A model generated the notes under the pieces. It was given only the letters and a program-made list of their open reading frames with translations. It made no database searches and was not told where the DNA came from. The translations under genes and the position numbers were made by a program. Below are positions 1-7,897 of a stretch of DNA of 64,000 nt, in pieces (the stretch's first letter is position 1; every line of letters begins with the position of its first letter). The DNA is from Nocardia jinanensis. GTDB lineage: Bacteria; Actinomycetota; Actinomycetes; Mycobacteriales; Mycobacteriaceae. Location of the stretch: positions 204,499 through 268,498 of the forward strand of contig NZ_BMMH01000011.1 in NCBI RefSeq assembly GCF_014645735.1, given 5' to 3'.

Positions 1-425
1 AGGGCCTCGCGGCCGAATCGGCCTCGGCGGCGATCATCTTGACCTCCGCTCATTTCGGATTGCCGCTCTCGACGACACAGACCGTTACCGGTGCGATACT
101 CGGTTCCGGACTCGGCAAGGGCGCCGAGGTGCGCTGGGGTGTGATGGGCCGGATGGTCGTGGCGTGGCTGCTGACACTGCCGGCCGCCGGTATCGCGGGC
201 GCCATCTGCTGGGTGCTCGCGCACTACATCGGCGGGCTGGCGGGTGTGCTGGTGGTCTTCGCGCTGCTGATCGCGCTGGCGGGTCTCATCTACCGGCGCT
301 CGCTGCGGGACAAGGTGTCCAGCGGCAATGTGAACGACCCCCCTGCGGCGGATGCCGAGCCGGCTCTGCCCCGGCCGGCGCAGCAACCACCGGTCGCCGG
401 ATCGACATCCGAGGAGGCTTCATGA
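1..425 (+). CDS. pitA: Inorganic phosphate transporter, PitA family (C-terminal part)
   Basis: The coding frame is already open at the window start, so only the C-terminal 140 or so residues are visible. They contain the second PiT signature (GLPLSTTQTVTGAILGSG-type, with conserved S-T-T-Q) and two hydrophobic membrane segments, followed by a short polar Ala/Pro-rich tail. The family couples low-affinity phosphate uptake to cation symport in the cytoplasmic membrane. The genes that follow (small membrane protein, then DUF3349) match the M. tuberculosis Rv0545c-Rv0544c-Rv0543c neighbourhood, which supports the call. The start lies outside the window. Confidence 0.9.
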   Translation, partial: GLAAESASAAIILTSAHFGLPLSTTQTVTGAILGSGLGKGAEVRWGVMGRMVVAWLLTLPAAGIAGAICWVLAHYIGGLAGVLVVFALLIALAGLIYRRSLRDKVSSGNVNDPPAADAEPALPRPAQQPPVAGSTSEEAS

Positions 426-495
426 TGCGGTACCTCCGCCTTCGCTGCGGTCTCCGCGGACCGCATGGAACGAATTCGATGGAGGCTTCATATCG

Positions 496-771
496 ATGGT
501 TCTGACGAATCTCAGAGCGCTGGGGCAGGTGACGCTGGCGGCGCTGGTTCTCGGTGCCGGGCTACCGATGGTGTTCGCACTCGGGGTGCGGCTGTGGTCG
601 GCCGCGGGGACGGCGGGGCCCGGCGGTTCGTTGCGGCGGCGTCCGGCCGCGCTGGTCGGTGCCTGCGCCTGCTTGGTCGCCGTGGTGGCCGTGGTGATCG
701 CGGGGGTGCTCTTCGTCGCCAAGGCATTTCTCGCGCAGCGGCTCGGTATCCACCTGTTCGGGCAGGCTTGA
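496..771 (+). CDS. Small membrane protein linked to pitA
   Basis: A 91-residue protein with two strongly hydrophobic helices (about residues 8-32 and 50-78) separated by a basic, Gly/Arg-rich loop. No catalytic motif is visible. The ATG at 496 follows a GGAGG about ten bases upstream; a longer in-frame open stretch exists, but its N-terminus is polar and unlike membrane protein. It sits between pitA and the DUF3349 genes, where mycobacteria carry a similar short membrane protein (Rv0544c). The stop overlaps the spacing to the next ATG by almost nothing, so it is probably cotranscribed. Function unknown. Confidence 0.75.
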   Translation: MVLTNLRALGQVTLAALVLGAGLPMVFALGVRLWSAAGTAGPGGSLRRRPAALVGACACLVAVVAVVIAGVLFVAKAFLAQRLGIHLFGQA

Positions 772-772
772 G

Positions 773-1126
773 ATGACCGCGGAGCACGGGGTGTCGCCGG
801 AGCGGTCGGGTCTGCTGACCCGGGTTCTCGCGTGGCTGCGGGCCGGATATCCACAGGGGGTTCCCCAATCGGACTATGTGGCACTGTTCGCCGTCCTGCA
901 CCGGGACCTGACCGAGTACGAAGTCGTACAGGTAGCCGAGGAACTGGTCCGTGACCGTGATGATCAGGCGATCACGCACGCCGAGGTGGAAGTGGCGGTC
1001 AGCAGGTACGCCCGGGAACAGGCAGGTCCGGAGGATATCGCCCGGGTGGCGTCGCATCTGGCCGCGGGTGGCTGGCCGCTTGCCTCGCCGCTGGCCGAGA
1101 TCGCCCGGCCCGACGAGGACCGATGA
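773..1126 (+). CDS. DUF3349 domain protein
   Basis: A 117-residue soluble protein recognisable as DUF3349 by the W-L-R-x-G-Y-P-x-G-V-P-x-x-D-Y motif near residues 22-37 and by the regular alpha-helical pattern with a late G-G-W-P. It starts one base after the stop of the membrane protein and overlaps the next DUF3349 gene by 4 bp, so the two are translationally coupled. The mycobacterial relative is Rv0543c. Family function is unknown; small helical-bundle folds have been described for it. Confidence 0.85.
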   Translation: MTAEHGVSPERSGLLTRVLAWLRAGYPQGVPQSDYVALFAVLHRDLTEYEVVQVAEELVRDRDDQAITHAEVEVAVSRYAREQAGPEDIARVASHLAAGGWPLASPLAEIARPDEDR

Positions 1127-1404
1127 TGCCGCATGTGCTGCGTGCGATCGTCGATTGGCTCCGGCGGGGTTATCCGGAGGGCGTCCCGGAATCCGATTAC
1201 ATTCCGCTGGTCGCGCTGCTGCGACGAAGGCTGACCGACCAAGAGGTCCAGGAGATCGCCGCGGAAGTACTGCATTCGCCGGACCGCCCGATCGATCGCA
1301 CCGATATCCAGGTGATGATCACCGAGGTCACCGACGAGATGCCCTCCGAGGTGGACCTGCAGCGGGTGCTGTCACATCTGGATCCACCCGGCTGGCCCCA
1401 CTGA
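1123..1404 (+). CDS. DUF3349 domain protein, second copy
   Basis: A 93-residue paralogue of the preceding gene with the same W-L-R-R-G-Y-P-E-G-V-P-x-x-D-Y signature (residues 9-23) and a C-terminal P-P-G-W-P. The ATGATG at 1123 overlaps the upstream stop (ATGA junction). The two copies are diverged enough to be an old duplication. It lacks the 15-residue polar tail of the first copy. Last gene of the pitA cluster; ramB follows after 78 bases. Confidence 0.85.
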   Translation: MMPHVLRAIVDWLRRGYPEGVPESDYIPLVALLRRRLTDQEVQEIAAEVLHSPDRPIDRTDIQVMITEVTDEMPSEVDLQRVLSHLDPPGWPH

Positions 1405-1430
1405 ACCCCGACCGTACAGTCGAATATGCA

Positions 1431-1442
1431 ATTCTTGCTAAC
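1431..1442 (+). promoter_or_regulatory. RamB-box-like motif upstream of ramB
   Basis: TTGCTAA at 1435-1441 lies 42 bases before the ramB ATG. The same (T/C)GCTAA core occurs three times upstream of aceA. The published corynebacterial RamB motif is built on a TTTGC core, so this may be an autoregulatory site. This is a motif resemblance only. Confidence 0.3.
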
Positions 1443-1482
1443 CCGCGTATCGCACGGTGCGAACGACCCCTAAGCTGGACGC

Positions 1483-2889
1483 ATGGCCAAGACTTATGTC
1501 GGCGCCCGGTTGCGGCAGCTGCGGACCGAACGCGGGCTCAGTCAGGTGGCGCTGGCGCAGCAACTGGAGATCTCGGCCAGCTATCTCAACCAGATCGAGC
1601 ACGATGTCCGGCCGCTCACCGTCCCGGTTCTGCTGCGGATAAGCGAGGTCTTCGGGGTCGAGGCCACCTTCTTCTCACCGCAGGACGACACCCGGCTCAT
1701 CGCCGAGCTACAGGAAGTGGTGATGGACCAGGAACTGGGTATCGAGGCCGACGCCCGCGAGATCGCGGAGATGGTCTCGGCCCATCCGAGTATGGCCCGG
1801 GCCCTGGTCAATATGCACAACCGCTACCGCAACACCAGCGCCCAGCTGGCCGCGGCCACCGAGGACAGATTCGCGGACGGCTCCGGTAGCGCCACCATCA
1901 GCAAACCGCACGAGGAAGTGCGCGACTACTTCTATCAGCGGCAGAACTATATCCACGAACTCGACACCGCCGCAGAGGAACTGGCCAACCGGATCCGTTT
2001 GCACAACGGCGACGCGCACAGCGAGATCCCCAAGGTGCTGCGTACCCACGGTGTGCGGATCGTGGAACGTATCGATCTCGGTGGAGGCGTCCTGCACCGC
2101 TACGATCCGGATGATCAGGTGCTCGAGATCGCGCCGCATCTGTCCGGTGGGCAGCGTCTGTTCAAACTCGCCGCCGAACTGGCCTATTTCGAATGCGGGC
2201 AGCTGCTGGAGAAACTGGTGGACGAGGGCAACTTCTCCGGTCCGGACGCACGCAAACTCGCAATGCTCGGTCTGGCCAACTATTTTGCCGCCGCCACCGT
2301 ACTGCCCTACACCTACTTCCACGAGGTCGCCGAGGATTTCCGCTACGACATCGAACGGTTGTCGGCGTTCTTCGCGCAGAGCTACGAGACCATCTGCCAC
2401 CGTCTCTCCACGCTGCAGCGGCCGGAACTACGCGGGGTGCCCTTCTCGTTCGTACGGGTCGACCGGGCCGGGAACATGTCGAAACGGCAGTCCGCCACCG
2501 GTTTTCATTTCTCCTCCAGCGGTGGCACCTGCCCGCTGTGGAATGTGTACGAGACCTTCGCCTACCCCGGCAAGATCATGACGCAGATCGCGCAGATGCC
2601 GGACGGCCGCAAGTATCTGTGGGTGGCGCGCACGGTGGAACGTCGGGCGACACGGTACGGACAGCCCAGTAAGACCTTCGCGATCGGGCTGGGCTGCGAG
2701 ATCCGGCACGCGGCGCGGGTGGTGTACGCCGACGGGATCGATCTGCGCGAGGCCAACGCCACCCCCATCGGCGCGGGCTGCCGGGTATGCGACCGCACCA
2801 ACTGCCCTCAGCGTGCGTTCCCGCCGCTCGGCAAAACCCTGGATATCAGCGAGCATCGGAGCTCGGTCTCACCGTATGTACTGAAATAA
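1483..2889 (+). CDS. ramB: RamB-type transcriptional regulator of acetate/glyoxylate metabolism
   Basis: A 468-residue regulator. Residues 5-65 form an XRE helix-turn-helix (G-x-R-L-R-x-L-R, then Q-x-A-L-A-Q-x-L-E-I-S-x-S-Y-L-N-Q-I-E). A central ImmA/IrrE-like region follows (around residues 190-300) and then a C-terminal domain with a Cys cluster (G-C-R-V-C-D-R-x-x-C-P-Q-R-A), the layout of short-chain fatty acyl regulators. In corynebacteria and M. tuberculosis RamB represses glyoxylate-cycle genes, and here isocitrate lyase (5762) and fadB2 (7898) lie downstream on the same strand, as at Rv0465c-Rv0467-Rv0468. Length matches the family. Confidence 0.92.
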   Translation: MAKTYVGARLRQLRTERGLSQVALAQQLEISASYLNQIEHDVRPLTVPVLLRISEVFGVEATFFSPQDDTRLIAELQEVVMDQELGIEADAREIAEMVSAHPSMARALVNMHNRYRNTSAQLAAATEDRFADGSGSATISKPHEEVRDYFYQRQNYIHELDTAAEELANRIRLHNGDAHSEIPKVLRTHGVRIVERIDLGGGVLHRYDPDDQVLEIAPHLSGGQRLFKLAAELAYFECGQLLEKLVDEGNFSGPDARKLAMLGLANYFAAATVLPYTYFHEVAEDFRYDIERLSAFFAQSYETICHRLSTLQRPELRGVPFSFVRVDRAGNMSKRQSATGFHFSSSGGTCPLWNVYETFAYPGKIMTQIAQMPDGRKYLWVARTVERRATRYGQPSKTFAIGLGCEIRHAARVVYADGIDLREANATPIGAGCRVCDRTNCPQRAFPPLGKTLDISEHRSSVSPYVLK

Positions 2890-2911
2890 GCCTCGCGACA
2901 GAGGCTTCCGG

Positions 2912-3874
2912 TCAGTTCCCGGTCGATTGCCGTTCAGGGGTCTCCAGCTCGGAGACGAGCACGGTCGGCGCCAGATGACCGCGCAACCGCCGGTCTATTT
3001 CCCCGGCCACCGGAATGACCACCGACGCGGCCGAGGTCGCGACCGCGTCGACGAGGATCGCCGGCCAATCCGGAGTCTTCGTGGTGGCCAGGGCCGCGAT
3101 CACGGCGGCGGCCACCGGATCACCCGCGCCGGTCGGATTACCGGTGAGCGGTTCCGGTAGCCGGGCCTCCCAGGAACCGTCCGGGGTCACCGCGACCATG
3201 CCCAGCGGTCCCCGGGTCACGATCACCGCGCCCACACCGCGATCCACCAGCGGCCGGGTTGCGGTGAGCAGTGCCTCCGGAGTCTCGGGACGGCAGTGGG
3301 TGAGCGATTCGAATTCGTCGAGACCGGGCAGCAGCACGACCCCGGGGACTCGGGCGACCATCCGCAGTGCCGGTCCGTGCAGATCGCAGACTGTGGGCAC
3401 CGCAGCATCCAGGGCCGCGTGAGCGATCCGGGCGGGTAGACCGGGATCGATACCGTCGGGTAGTGATCCCGCGATCACCAGACCCGAGATATGCGGCAGC
3501 ATCCCCGATACCCGAACTTCGAGCTGCTCGGAGGCGTGCGGATTCGATATTCTCGCCCCGGGTTCCCGGAACGCGGTCGCGGTACCGGTATCGGATTCGC
3601 TGATCACCACGGTGCGCCGGACCCAGGGCAGCGCATGGACGAAATCCACCGGCATCTCGGCCTCGGCTGCCGCGGCGAAGGCGTGATCGGCGAACCCGGT
3701 GGCGCGGGCATAGCGGCCCAATTGATTGAGCACCCGGGTGACATTGATGCCCTTGCCGCCGAGACGCTGCTCCACCGAGCGAACCCGATGTGTCTGTCCG
3801 CGGGTGTAGTTCTCGACCCGGTAGGTCACATCGTAAGCGGGATTCATTGTCACGGTGAGGATCACGAGAACCAC
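2912..3874 (-). CDS. PfkB-family hexose kinase (1-phosphofructokinase/tagatose-6-P kinase type)
   Basis: A 320-residue ribokinase-fold sugar kinase. The N-terminus V-I-L-T-V-T-M-N-P-A-Y-D and the G-G-K-G-I-N-V-T-R-V-L motif (residues 39-49) are typical of the FruK/LacC branch, which phosphorylates phosphosugars or hexose monophosphates. The C-terminal anion-hole motif is G-A-G-D-P: the catalytic Asp is kept, but the usual Ser/Ala after it is Pro. A GTG start at 3874 is used; a GTG three codons later is an alternative. No PTS or sugar transporter gene is adjacent, so the substrate is open. It is convergent with ramB. Confidence 0.78.
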   Translation of the reverse strand: MVLVILTVTMNPAYDVTYRVENYTRGQTHRVRSVEQRLGGKGINVTRVLNQLGRYARATGFADHAFAAAAEAEMPVDFVHALPWVRRTVVISESDTGTATAFREPGARISNPHASEQLEVRVSGMLPHISGLVIAGSLPDGIDPGLPARIAHAALDAAVPTVCDLHGPALRMVARVPGVVLLPGLDEFESLTHCRPETPEALLTATRPLVDRGVGAVIVTRGPLGMVAVTPDGSWEARLPEPLTGNPTGAGDPVAAAVIAALATTKTPDWPAILVDAVATSAASVVIPVAGEIDRRLRGHLAPTVLVSELETPERQSTGN

Positions 3875-3971
3875 TGTCCACGAGAGTCGGCCCGGCGCAA
3901 GATCGAGGGGCGGGATTGCGAGGATGATTTCGGTCGCCTCCGGTGCGACCCGGAACGACGGGATACTGGGC

Positions 3972-4961
3972 TCAGATCGCCGCCTCCGCCGGGAACGAGA
4001 CCGTGATCCGGCCGAGCCGGCCGTTGCGCACGGCCACCAACTCCGCGATCACCGCCAGTGCCGTCTCGGTGGCCGTCGCCGCGCCGATATCCATTCCGGC
4101 AGGGGAGTGCAGGCGTGCCAGCTGCGTATCGTCGAACCCGCTCGCCCGCAGATCGTCGAGGCGGCGCGCGCTCGAGACCAGTGAACCGACCGCGCCGATA
4201 TAACCGATCTCCGGCAGTCGTAGCGCGACGGTGAGCAGCGGGATCTCGAACTGCGGATCGTGGGAGGCCAGCACGATACCGGTGGAGGAATCGATCTCGC
4301 CCTCGGAGACCAGCATGTTCAGGTAGCGGTGTGGCCAATCGCAGACCACTTCGGCGCCGGGGAAGGATTCCGGCACCGCGAACGTGGGTCGTGGATCGCA
4401 GATGGCGACCCGGTAGCCGAGGAGCTGCGCTTGCGCCGACAACGCCGCGGCCACGGTATTGGCGCCGAACATCACCAGCAGCGGCGGCGGAGCGAACGAG
4501 GCGACGAAGATATCGGACTGCGGTAGCGAGACCAGTTCCGTCGCATGTCTTTTATCGGTGATCAGATGCTGGCCGATCATTCCCGGCTCCGGATTCCACA
4601 CCACCGTGAAAACGGTGACCCGACGGTGCTCGGCTATTTCGGCGGCAATGGTCGGGAATTCCGGGAAATGGCCGCGGGAGAACGGTTCGGTGAACACATC
4701 GATCACCGCGCCCTCGCCACCGGGTACGGGCAGCCGGTGCAGCGCGCGCTGACCGGTCCGGGCCGACTGCAGGGTGGACTCGTAGACGGTGTCCTCTATC
4801 CCGGTCGCCGCCATGGTCCCGTAGATCATTCCGTCGGGGTCCACCAGTATCGATGTCCCCACCGGAATATCCACCTGACCACCCGTGCGCACGATGGTGG
4901 CCAGCCCGCCCGTCCGGCCCGAACGCCACACCTGCAGCAGGTCGTCGACGATGTCGCGCAT
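3972..4961 (-). CDS. XdhC/CoxI family protein
   Basis: About 329 residues with two XdhC parts: an N-terminal XdhC/CoxI domain (A-T-I-V-x-T, G-T-x-x-L-V-D-P-D-G) and a C-terminal Rossmann domain (F-G-A-N-T-V-A-A-A-L near residue 175; I-G-A-V-G-S, then S-P-A-G-M-D-I-G-A-A-T). Characterised members bind and mature molybdenum cofactor for xanthine-dehydrogenase-type enzymes. No molybdoenzyme subunit is next to it here, so it is an orphan. ATG at 4961 is chosen because GGAG lies six bases upstream; a GTG at 4979 is possible. Position between ramB and aceA is unlike M. tuberculosis. Confidence 0.82.
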   Translation of the reverse strand: MRDIVDDLLQVWRSGRTGGLATIVRTGGQVDIPVGTSILVDPDGMIYGTMAATGIEDTVYESTLQSARTGQRALHRLPVPGGEGAVIDVFTEPFSRGHFPEFPTIAAEIAEHRRVTVFTVVWNPEPGMIGQHLITDKRHATELVSLPQSDIFVASFAPPPLLVMFGANTVAAALSAQAQLLGYRVAICDPRPTFAVPESFPGAEVVCDWPHRYLNMLVSEGEIDSSTGIVLASHDPQFEIPLLTVALRLPEIGYIGAVGSLVSSARRLDDLRASGFDDTQLARLHSPAGMDIGAATATETALAVIAELVAVRNGRLGRITVSFPAEAAI

Positions 4962-5282
4962 CAACAGCTCCGATCCCACCGTGCGACGGAGGGCAGGCGC
5001 TCACTATCGGCACCCGTCACCGATGACCGCGCACGTGACGGCCACCCTAGCGCTGTTCTCTGTGAATTTGGCACGCCTGCGAAAATCTCGTCGGGCGAGA
5101 ACATGAATGGTTGGCCAAGTGTTGTGTGGCGCCACGGTCCCGTTCTGCGCATATTGTGAAATTCTCGGGGTTCACCAGTGAGTTGTGCTCCCCGGCGGCG
5201 GGAAGAAGGATGAAAACCGGGTGGGGTCCACGAGACGCCGGCCGGGAGGTTCGCGAGGAGTCCGGGCCTGGCGCGAAGGTGG

Positions 5283-5360
5283 CGGGCGGGACGGCCTCAA
5301 CCCTTCGAGGTGGCTCGTAGAACTCGACGCATGTGGTTGCCTCGCCGGTCGATGTCCCTC
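5283..5360 (+). repeat. Family C interspersed repeat, partial copy
   Basis: About 75 bases resembling the right half of the repeats at 7072-7240 and 24985-25160. The shared stretches are CGGCCTCAACCCTTCGAGG, a CTCGTAGAACTCG/CTCGTAAGACTCG block, and TCGATGTCCC. The left arm of the hairpin is not visible here. It lies in the aceA upstream region. The rest of 4962-5470 shows no gene. Confidence 0.6.
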
Positions 5361-5470
5361 GGCGGTGACTCGCGGCGGGACGTAGTTCACATCTGGGGTC
5401 GGGCGACTTCAGTTATGAACGTCCTCACAGGCTCGTGTCGCGGGGTGGTGGGTTCGGGCCGGGTTCATAC

Positions 5471-5575
5471 TTTCGCTAACAGTACGGGCGTTACGCTAAA
5501 AGCCCATGTCAGGGCTACTGGTGAGTAGAATCGACGGCGGCTACGCGCTGGCAACTTTCACAGACTTAGCAAAGT
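5471..5575 (+). promoter_or_regulatory. aceA upstream regulatory region with RamB-like boxes
   Basis: Two direct copies of CGCTAA occur at 5474-5479 and 5494-5499, 20 bases apart (two helical turns). An ACTTAGCAAAGT element at 5564-5575 reads ACTTTGCTAAGT on the other strand. ACTTTGC is the heart of the corynebacterial RamB consensus (AACTTTGCAAA-like). A GCAACTTTCA lies at 5551-5560. With ramB in the same locus, these are the best operator candidates for control of isocitrate lyase. No binding data are available. Confidence 0.45.
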
Positions 5576-5761
5576 GATGGCTGATCCTAGCTCAGATTCA
5601 CAGAAGCAACAGGTAGACGGCATTTTGATGGTGTGTCATGGTGTGGAAGTACACCCACCGGGCATTGCAAGCCTGCAAATCGTCGTTCCAGCAGTGCGAC
5701 GCGGAAACGCTTCGTCGACGCGGACCGGCGGACCGACCGAACAAGGAAGTGGAGTCGCAAG

Positions 5762-7051
5762 ATGTCGACCACCGGCACCCCGAAGACCGCCGAGGAAATC
5801 CAGCAGGATTGGGATACCAACCCGCGCTGGAAGGGCGTCACCCGCAACTACACCGCCGAGCAGGTTACGAAGCTGCAGGGCACCGTTGTCGAAGAGCAGA
5901 CCCTCGCGCGTCGTGGCTCGGAGATCCTCTGGGATCTGGTGAACAACGAGGATTACATCAATTCGCTGGGCGCCCTCACCGGCAATATGGCGGTGCAGCA
6001 GGTCCGCGCCGGCCTCAAGGCCATCTACCTGTCGGGCTGGCAGGTCGCCGGTGACGCGAACCTCTCCGGTCACACCTACCCCGACCAGAGCCTCTACCCG
6101 GCCAACTCGGTGCCCGCCGTGGTCCGCCGCATCAACAACGCGCTGCTGCGCGCCGACGAGATCGCCAAGGTCGAAGGCGACACCTCGGTCGAGAACTGGC
6201 TGGCCCCGATCGTCGCCGACGCCGAAGCCGGCTTCGGTGGCGCGCTGAACGCCTACGAACTGCAGAAGGCCATGATCGCCGCCGGTGCCGCCGGTGTGCA
6301 CTGGGAAGACCAGCTGGCCTCGGAGAAGAAGTGTGGCCACCTCGGTGGCAAGGTGCTCATCCCCACCCAGCAGCACATCCGCACCCTGACCTCCGCGCGT
6401 CTGGCCTCCGACGTCGCCGAGGTGCCCTCGGTGATCATCGCCCGCACCGACGCCGAAGCCGCCACCCTCATCACCTCCGATGTGGACGAGCGCGACCGTG
6501 AGTTCCTCGACGGCACTCGCACCGCCGAAGGCTTCTTCGGAGTGAAGAACGGCATCGAGCCCTGCATCGCCCGGGCCAAGGCCTACGCCCCGTACGCCGA
6601 CCTCATCTGGATGGAGACCGGCGTGCCGGACCTCGAGGTCGCGCGCAAGTTCGCGGAATCCGTCCGCAGCGAATTCCCGGACCAGCTGCTGGCCTACAAC
6701 TGCTCGCCGTCCTTCAACTGGAAGGCGCACCTGGACGACGCCACCATCGCGAAGTTCCAGCGGGAACTCGGCGCCATGGGCTTCAAGTTCCAGTTCATCA
6801 CCCTGGCCGGCTTCCACTCGCTCAACTACGGCATGTTCGACCTGGCCTACGGCTACGCCCGTGAGGGTATGACCGCCTTCGTCGACCTGCAGGAGCGTGA
6901 GTTCAAGGCCGCCGCCGAGCGTGGCTTCACCGCCATCAAGCACCAGCGTGAGGTCGGCGCCGGCTACTTCGACACCATCGCCACCACCGTCGACCCCAAC
7001 ACCTCGACGGCGGCGCTGAAGGGCTCCACCGAAGAAGGACAGTTCCACTGA
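5762..7051 (+). CDS. aceA: Isocitrate lyase
   Basis: A 429-residue enzyme, the usual length of the actinobacterial short-form isocitrate lyase. It cleaves isocitrate to glyoxylate and succinate in the glyoxylate bypass. The K-K-C-G-H-L-G-G-K signature places the catalytic Cys at residue 191. Other family motifs are visible, including an acidic W-E-D-Q and N-C-S-P-S-F-N-W. The ATG at 5762 begins M-S-T-T-G-T-P-K-T; upstream in-frame codons look non-coding. It is the target expected for the RamB regulator encoded at 1483 and corresponds to icl1 (Rv0467). Confidence 0.97.
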   Translation: MSTTGTPKTAEEIQQDWDTNPRWKGVTRNYTAEQVTKLQGTVVEEQTLARRGSEILWDLVNNEDYINSLGALTGNMAVQQVRAGLKAIYLSGWQVAGDANLSGHTYPDQSLYPANSVPAVVRRINNALLRADEIAKVEGDTSVENWLAPIVADAEAGFGGALNAYELQKAMIAAGAAGVHWEDQLASEKKCGHLGGKVLIPTQQHIRTLTSARLASDVAEVPSVIIARTDAEAATLITSDVDERDREFLDGTRTAEGFFGVKNGIEPCIARAKAYAPYADLIWMETGVPDLEVARKFAESVRSEFPDQLLAYNCSPSFNWKAHLDDATIAKFQRELGAMGFKFQFITLAGFHSLNYGMFDLAYGYAREGMTAFVDLQEREFKAAAERGFTAIKHQREVGAGYFDTIATTVDPNTSTAALKGSTEEGQFH

Positions 7052-7056
7052 GTTGT

Positions 7057-7080
7057 CCGCGGCGCCCTCCGGCGCCGCGG
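7057..7080 (+). terminator. Hairpin after aceA
   Basis: CCGCGGCGCC and GGCGCCGCGG form a perfect 10-bp GC stem with a CTCC loop, starting six bases after the aceA stop. There is no U-tract, as is common in actinomycetes. It also forms the left edge of a family C repeat. Confidence 0.6.
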
Positions 7081-7240
7081 GGTCGAGGCCCGTCTCGCCG
7101 TTCGGTACCGAGACTCGCGCTTCGCGCACGCGACGTGCGGCCGACCGTCCGGGGAATGCGACCGTAGCGCACCTTCGGCCGATGGCGAGACGGCCCCAAC
7201 CTTTCGATGGCCTCGTAAGACTCGGCACCAGGTGGTGGTT
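7072..7240 (+). repeat. Family C interspersed repeat
   Basis: Inverted arms around CGTCTCGCCG (left, 7089-7101 region) and CGGCGAGACGG-like sequence (right, about 7183-7193) are followed by CTTTCGATGGCCTCGTAAGACTCG, which is close to the copy at 25097-25130. The copy is more degenerate than that at 24985. It sits directly behind aceA and may extend its terminator. No gene is visible between 7081 and 7640. Confidence 0.6.
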
Positions 7241-7466
7241 GCGATGAGGATCGATGTGCTGCGATCCGGATTCTGGTCGTTTTCGGATCCGGTGCGGGAA
7301 TCGGGCCTGTCGGCCGACCGTGAAATGGTGCCGGAAGTACGGCCCCGGCTCGGGGTTTCCGCTCCGAGCCGGACTCGGGCCCACGGGTTCGAGTCCACCG
7401 GGACCGATCGTGGTATTCCACCCTGCGGTGGATACTCCGGACCCGCTACCTCGGTAGGGGTGTACC

Positions 7467-7495
7467 GCCCCCTCGCAACAGCCCGGCGAGGGGGC
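7467..7495 (+). terminator. Hairpin, GCCCCCTCGC stem
   Basis: GCCCCCTCGC (7467-7476) pairs perfectly with GCGAGGGGGC (7486-7495) over a nine-base loop, followed by CTTCGGTCCTTCT. It is the last strong hairpin before the repeat A/B block upstream of fadB2. It could serve a short transcript from the aceA-fadB2 gap. Confidence 0.5.
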
Positions 7496-7640
7496 TTCGG
7501 TCCTTCTGTGGTCGAAAAGAAACGACAGACGTCACCGACGCCTCCGGCCTACCCTTCTCCTGGCAAGCCGGTATTCACGGTCGGGGTCCACCCCGGTCCC
7601 GGCGCGAAGGAGCGCAGCGAGCGATCGCGTGCGACATGCG

Positions 7641-7764
7641 CGTGCGGCAGGCCGTCCATAGATGGGCGACTATTGAGCACTCACAGTGCTGTGAACCTAC
7701 GTAGGTTGATCAAGGCGCACGTCCGCGCGCATCTTCCCTCTACTCCGGATGGTCGGCCTCCGTG
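7641..7764 (+). repeat. Family A interspersed repeat
   Basis: It contains GCGACTATTGAGCACTCACAG, with a hairpin AGCACT-CAC-AGTGCT, and a perfect ACCTACGTAGGT palindrome, and ends in CTCCGGATGGTCGG. The same order recurs, diverged, at 63813-63935 and in inverted orientation at 52850-52930. Here it abuts a family B element directly, as it does at 52.5 kb, so A and B may be one composite unit. Confidence 0.65.
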
Positions 7765-7885
7765 GTCGGGGCCCGCCCCGGTTCTGGAGCGACAGAGCGA
7801 AGGAGCGAAGCGACTGAGCGGCGGAGTGAAGAACCGGGGTTAATAGGGCCCCGACCCAGCGGCGCCGGAGGCGACGCCATAAACA
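7765..7885 (+). repeat. Family B interspersed repeat upstream of fadB2
   Basis: A 121-base element. CGGGGCCCGCCCCGGTTCT near its left end pairs with AGAACCGGGG and GGGCCCCG near its right end, giving a long hairpin. Inside are purine-rich repeats of the GCGAAGGAGCGAAG type. A second small hairpin around GGCGCC and an AT-rich CATAAACAC close it. It ends 12 bases before the fadB2 start, leaving room only for the ribosome binding site. Confidence 0.75.
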
Positions 7886-7897
7886 CAGGAGCGAGAC

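Noticed and set aside
3972..4979. XdhC-like gene as evidence for a nearby molybdoenzyme operon
   Set aside because: No xanthine dehydrogenase or CO dehydrogenase subunit lies near; neighbours are a sugar kinase and isocitrate lyase.
5636..7384. Long open frame antisense to aceA
   Set aside because: It is on the other strand of a well-defined enzyme gene and has no recognisable motif; in high-GC DNA with G/C at third positions the complement often stays open. The same goes for the long antisense frame opposite the metE-like gene (9644-11833).
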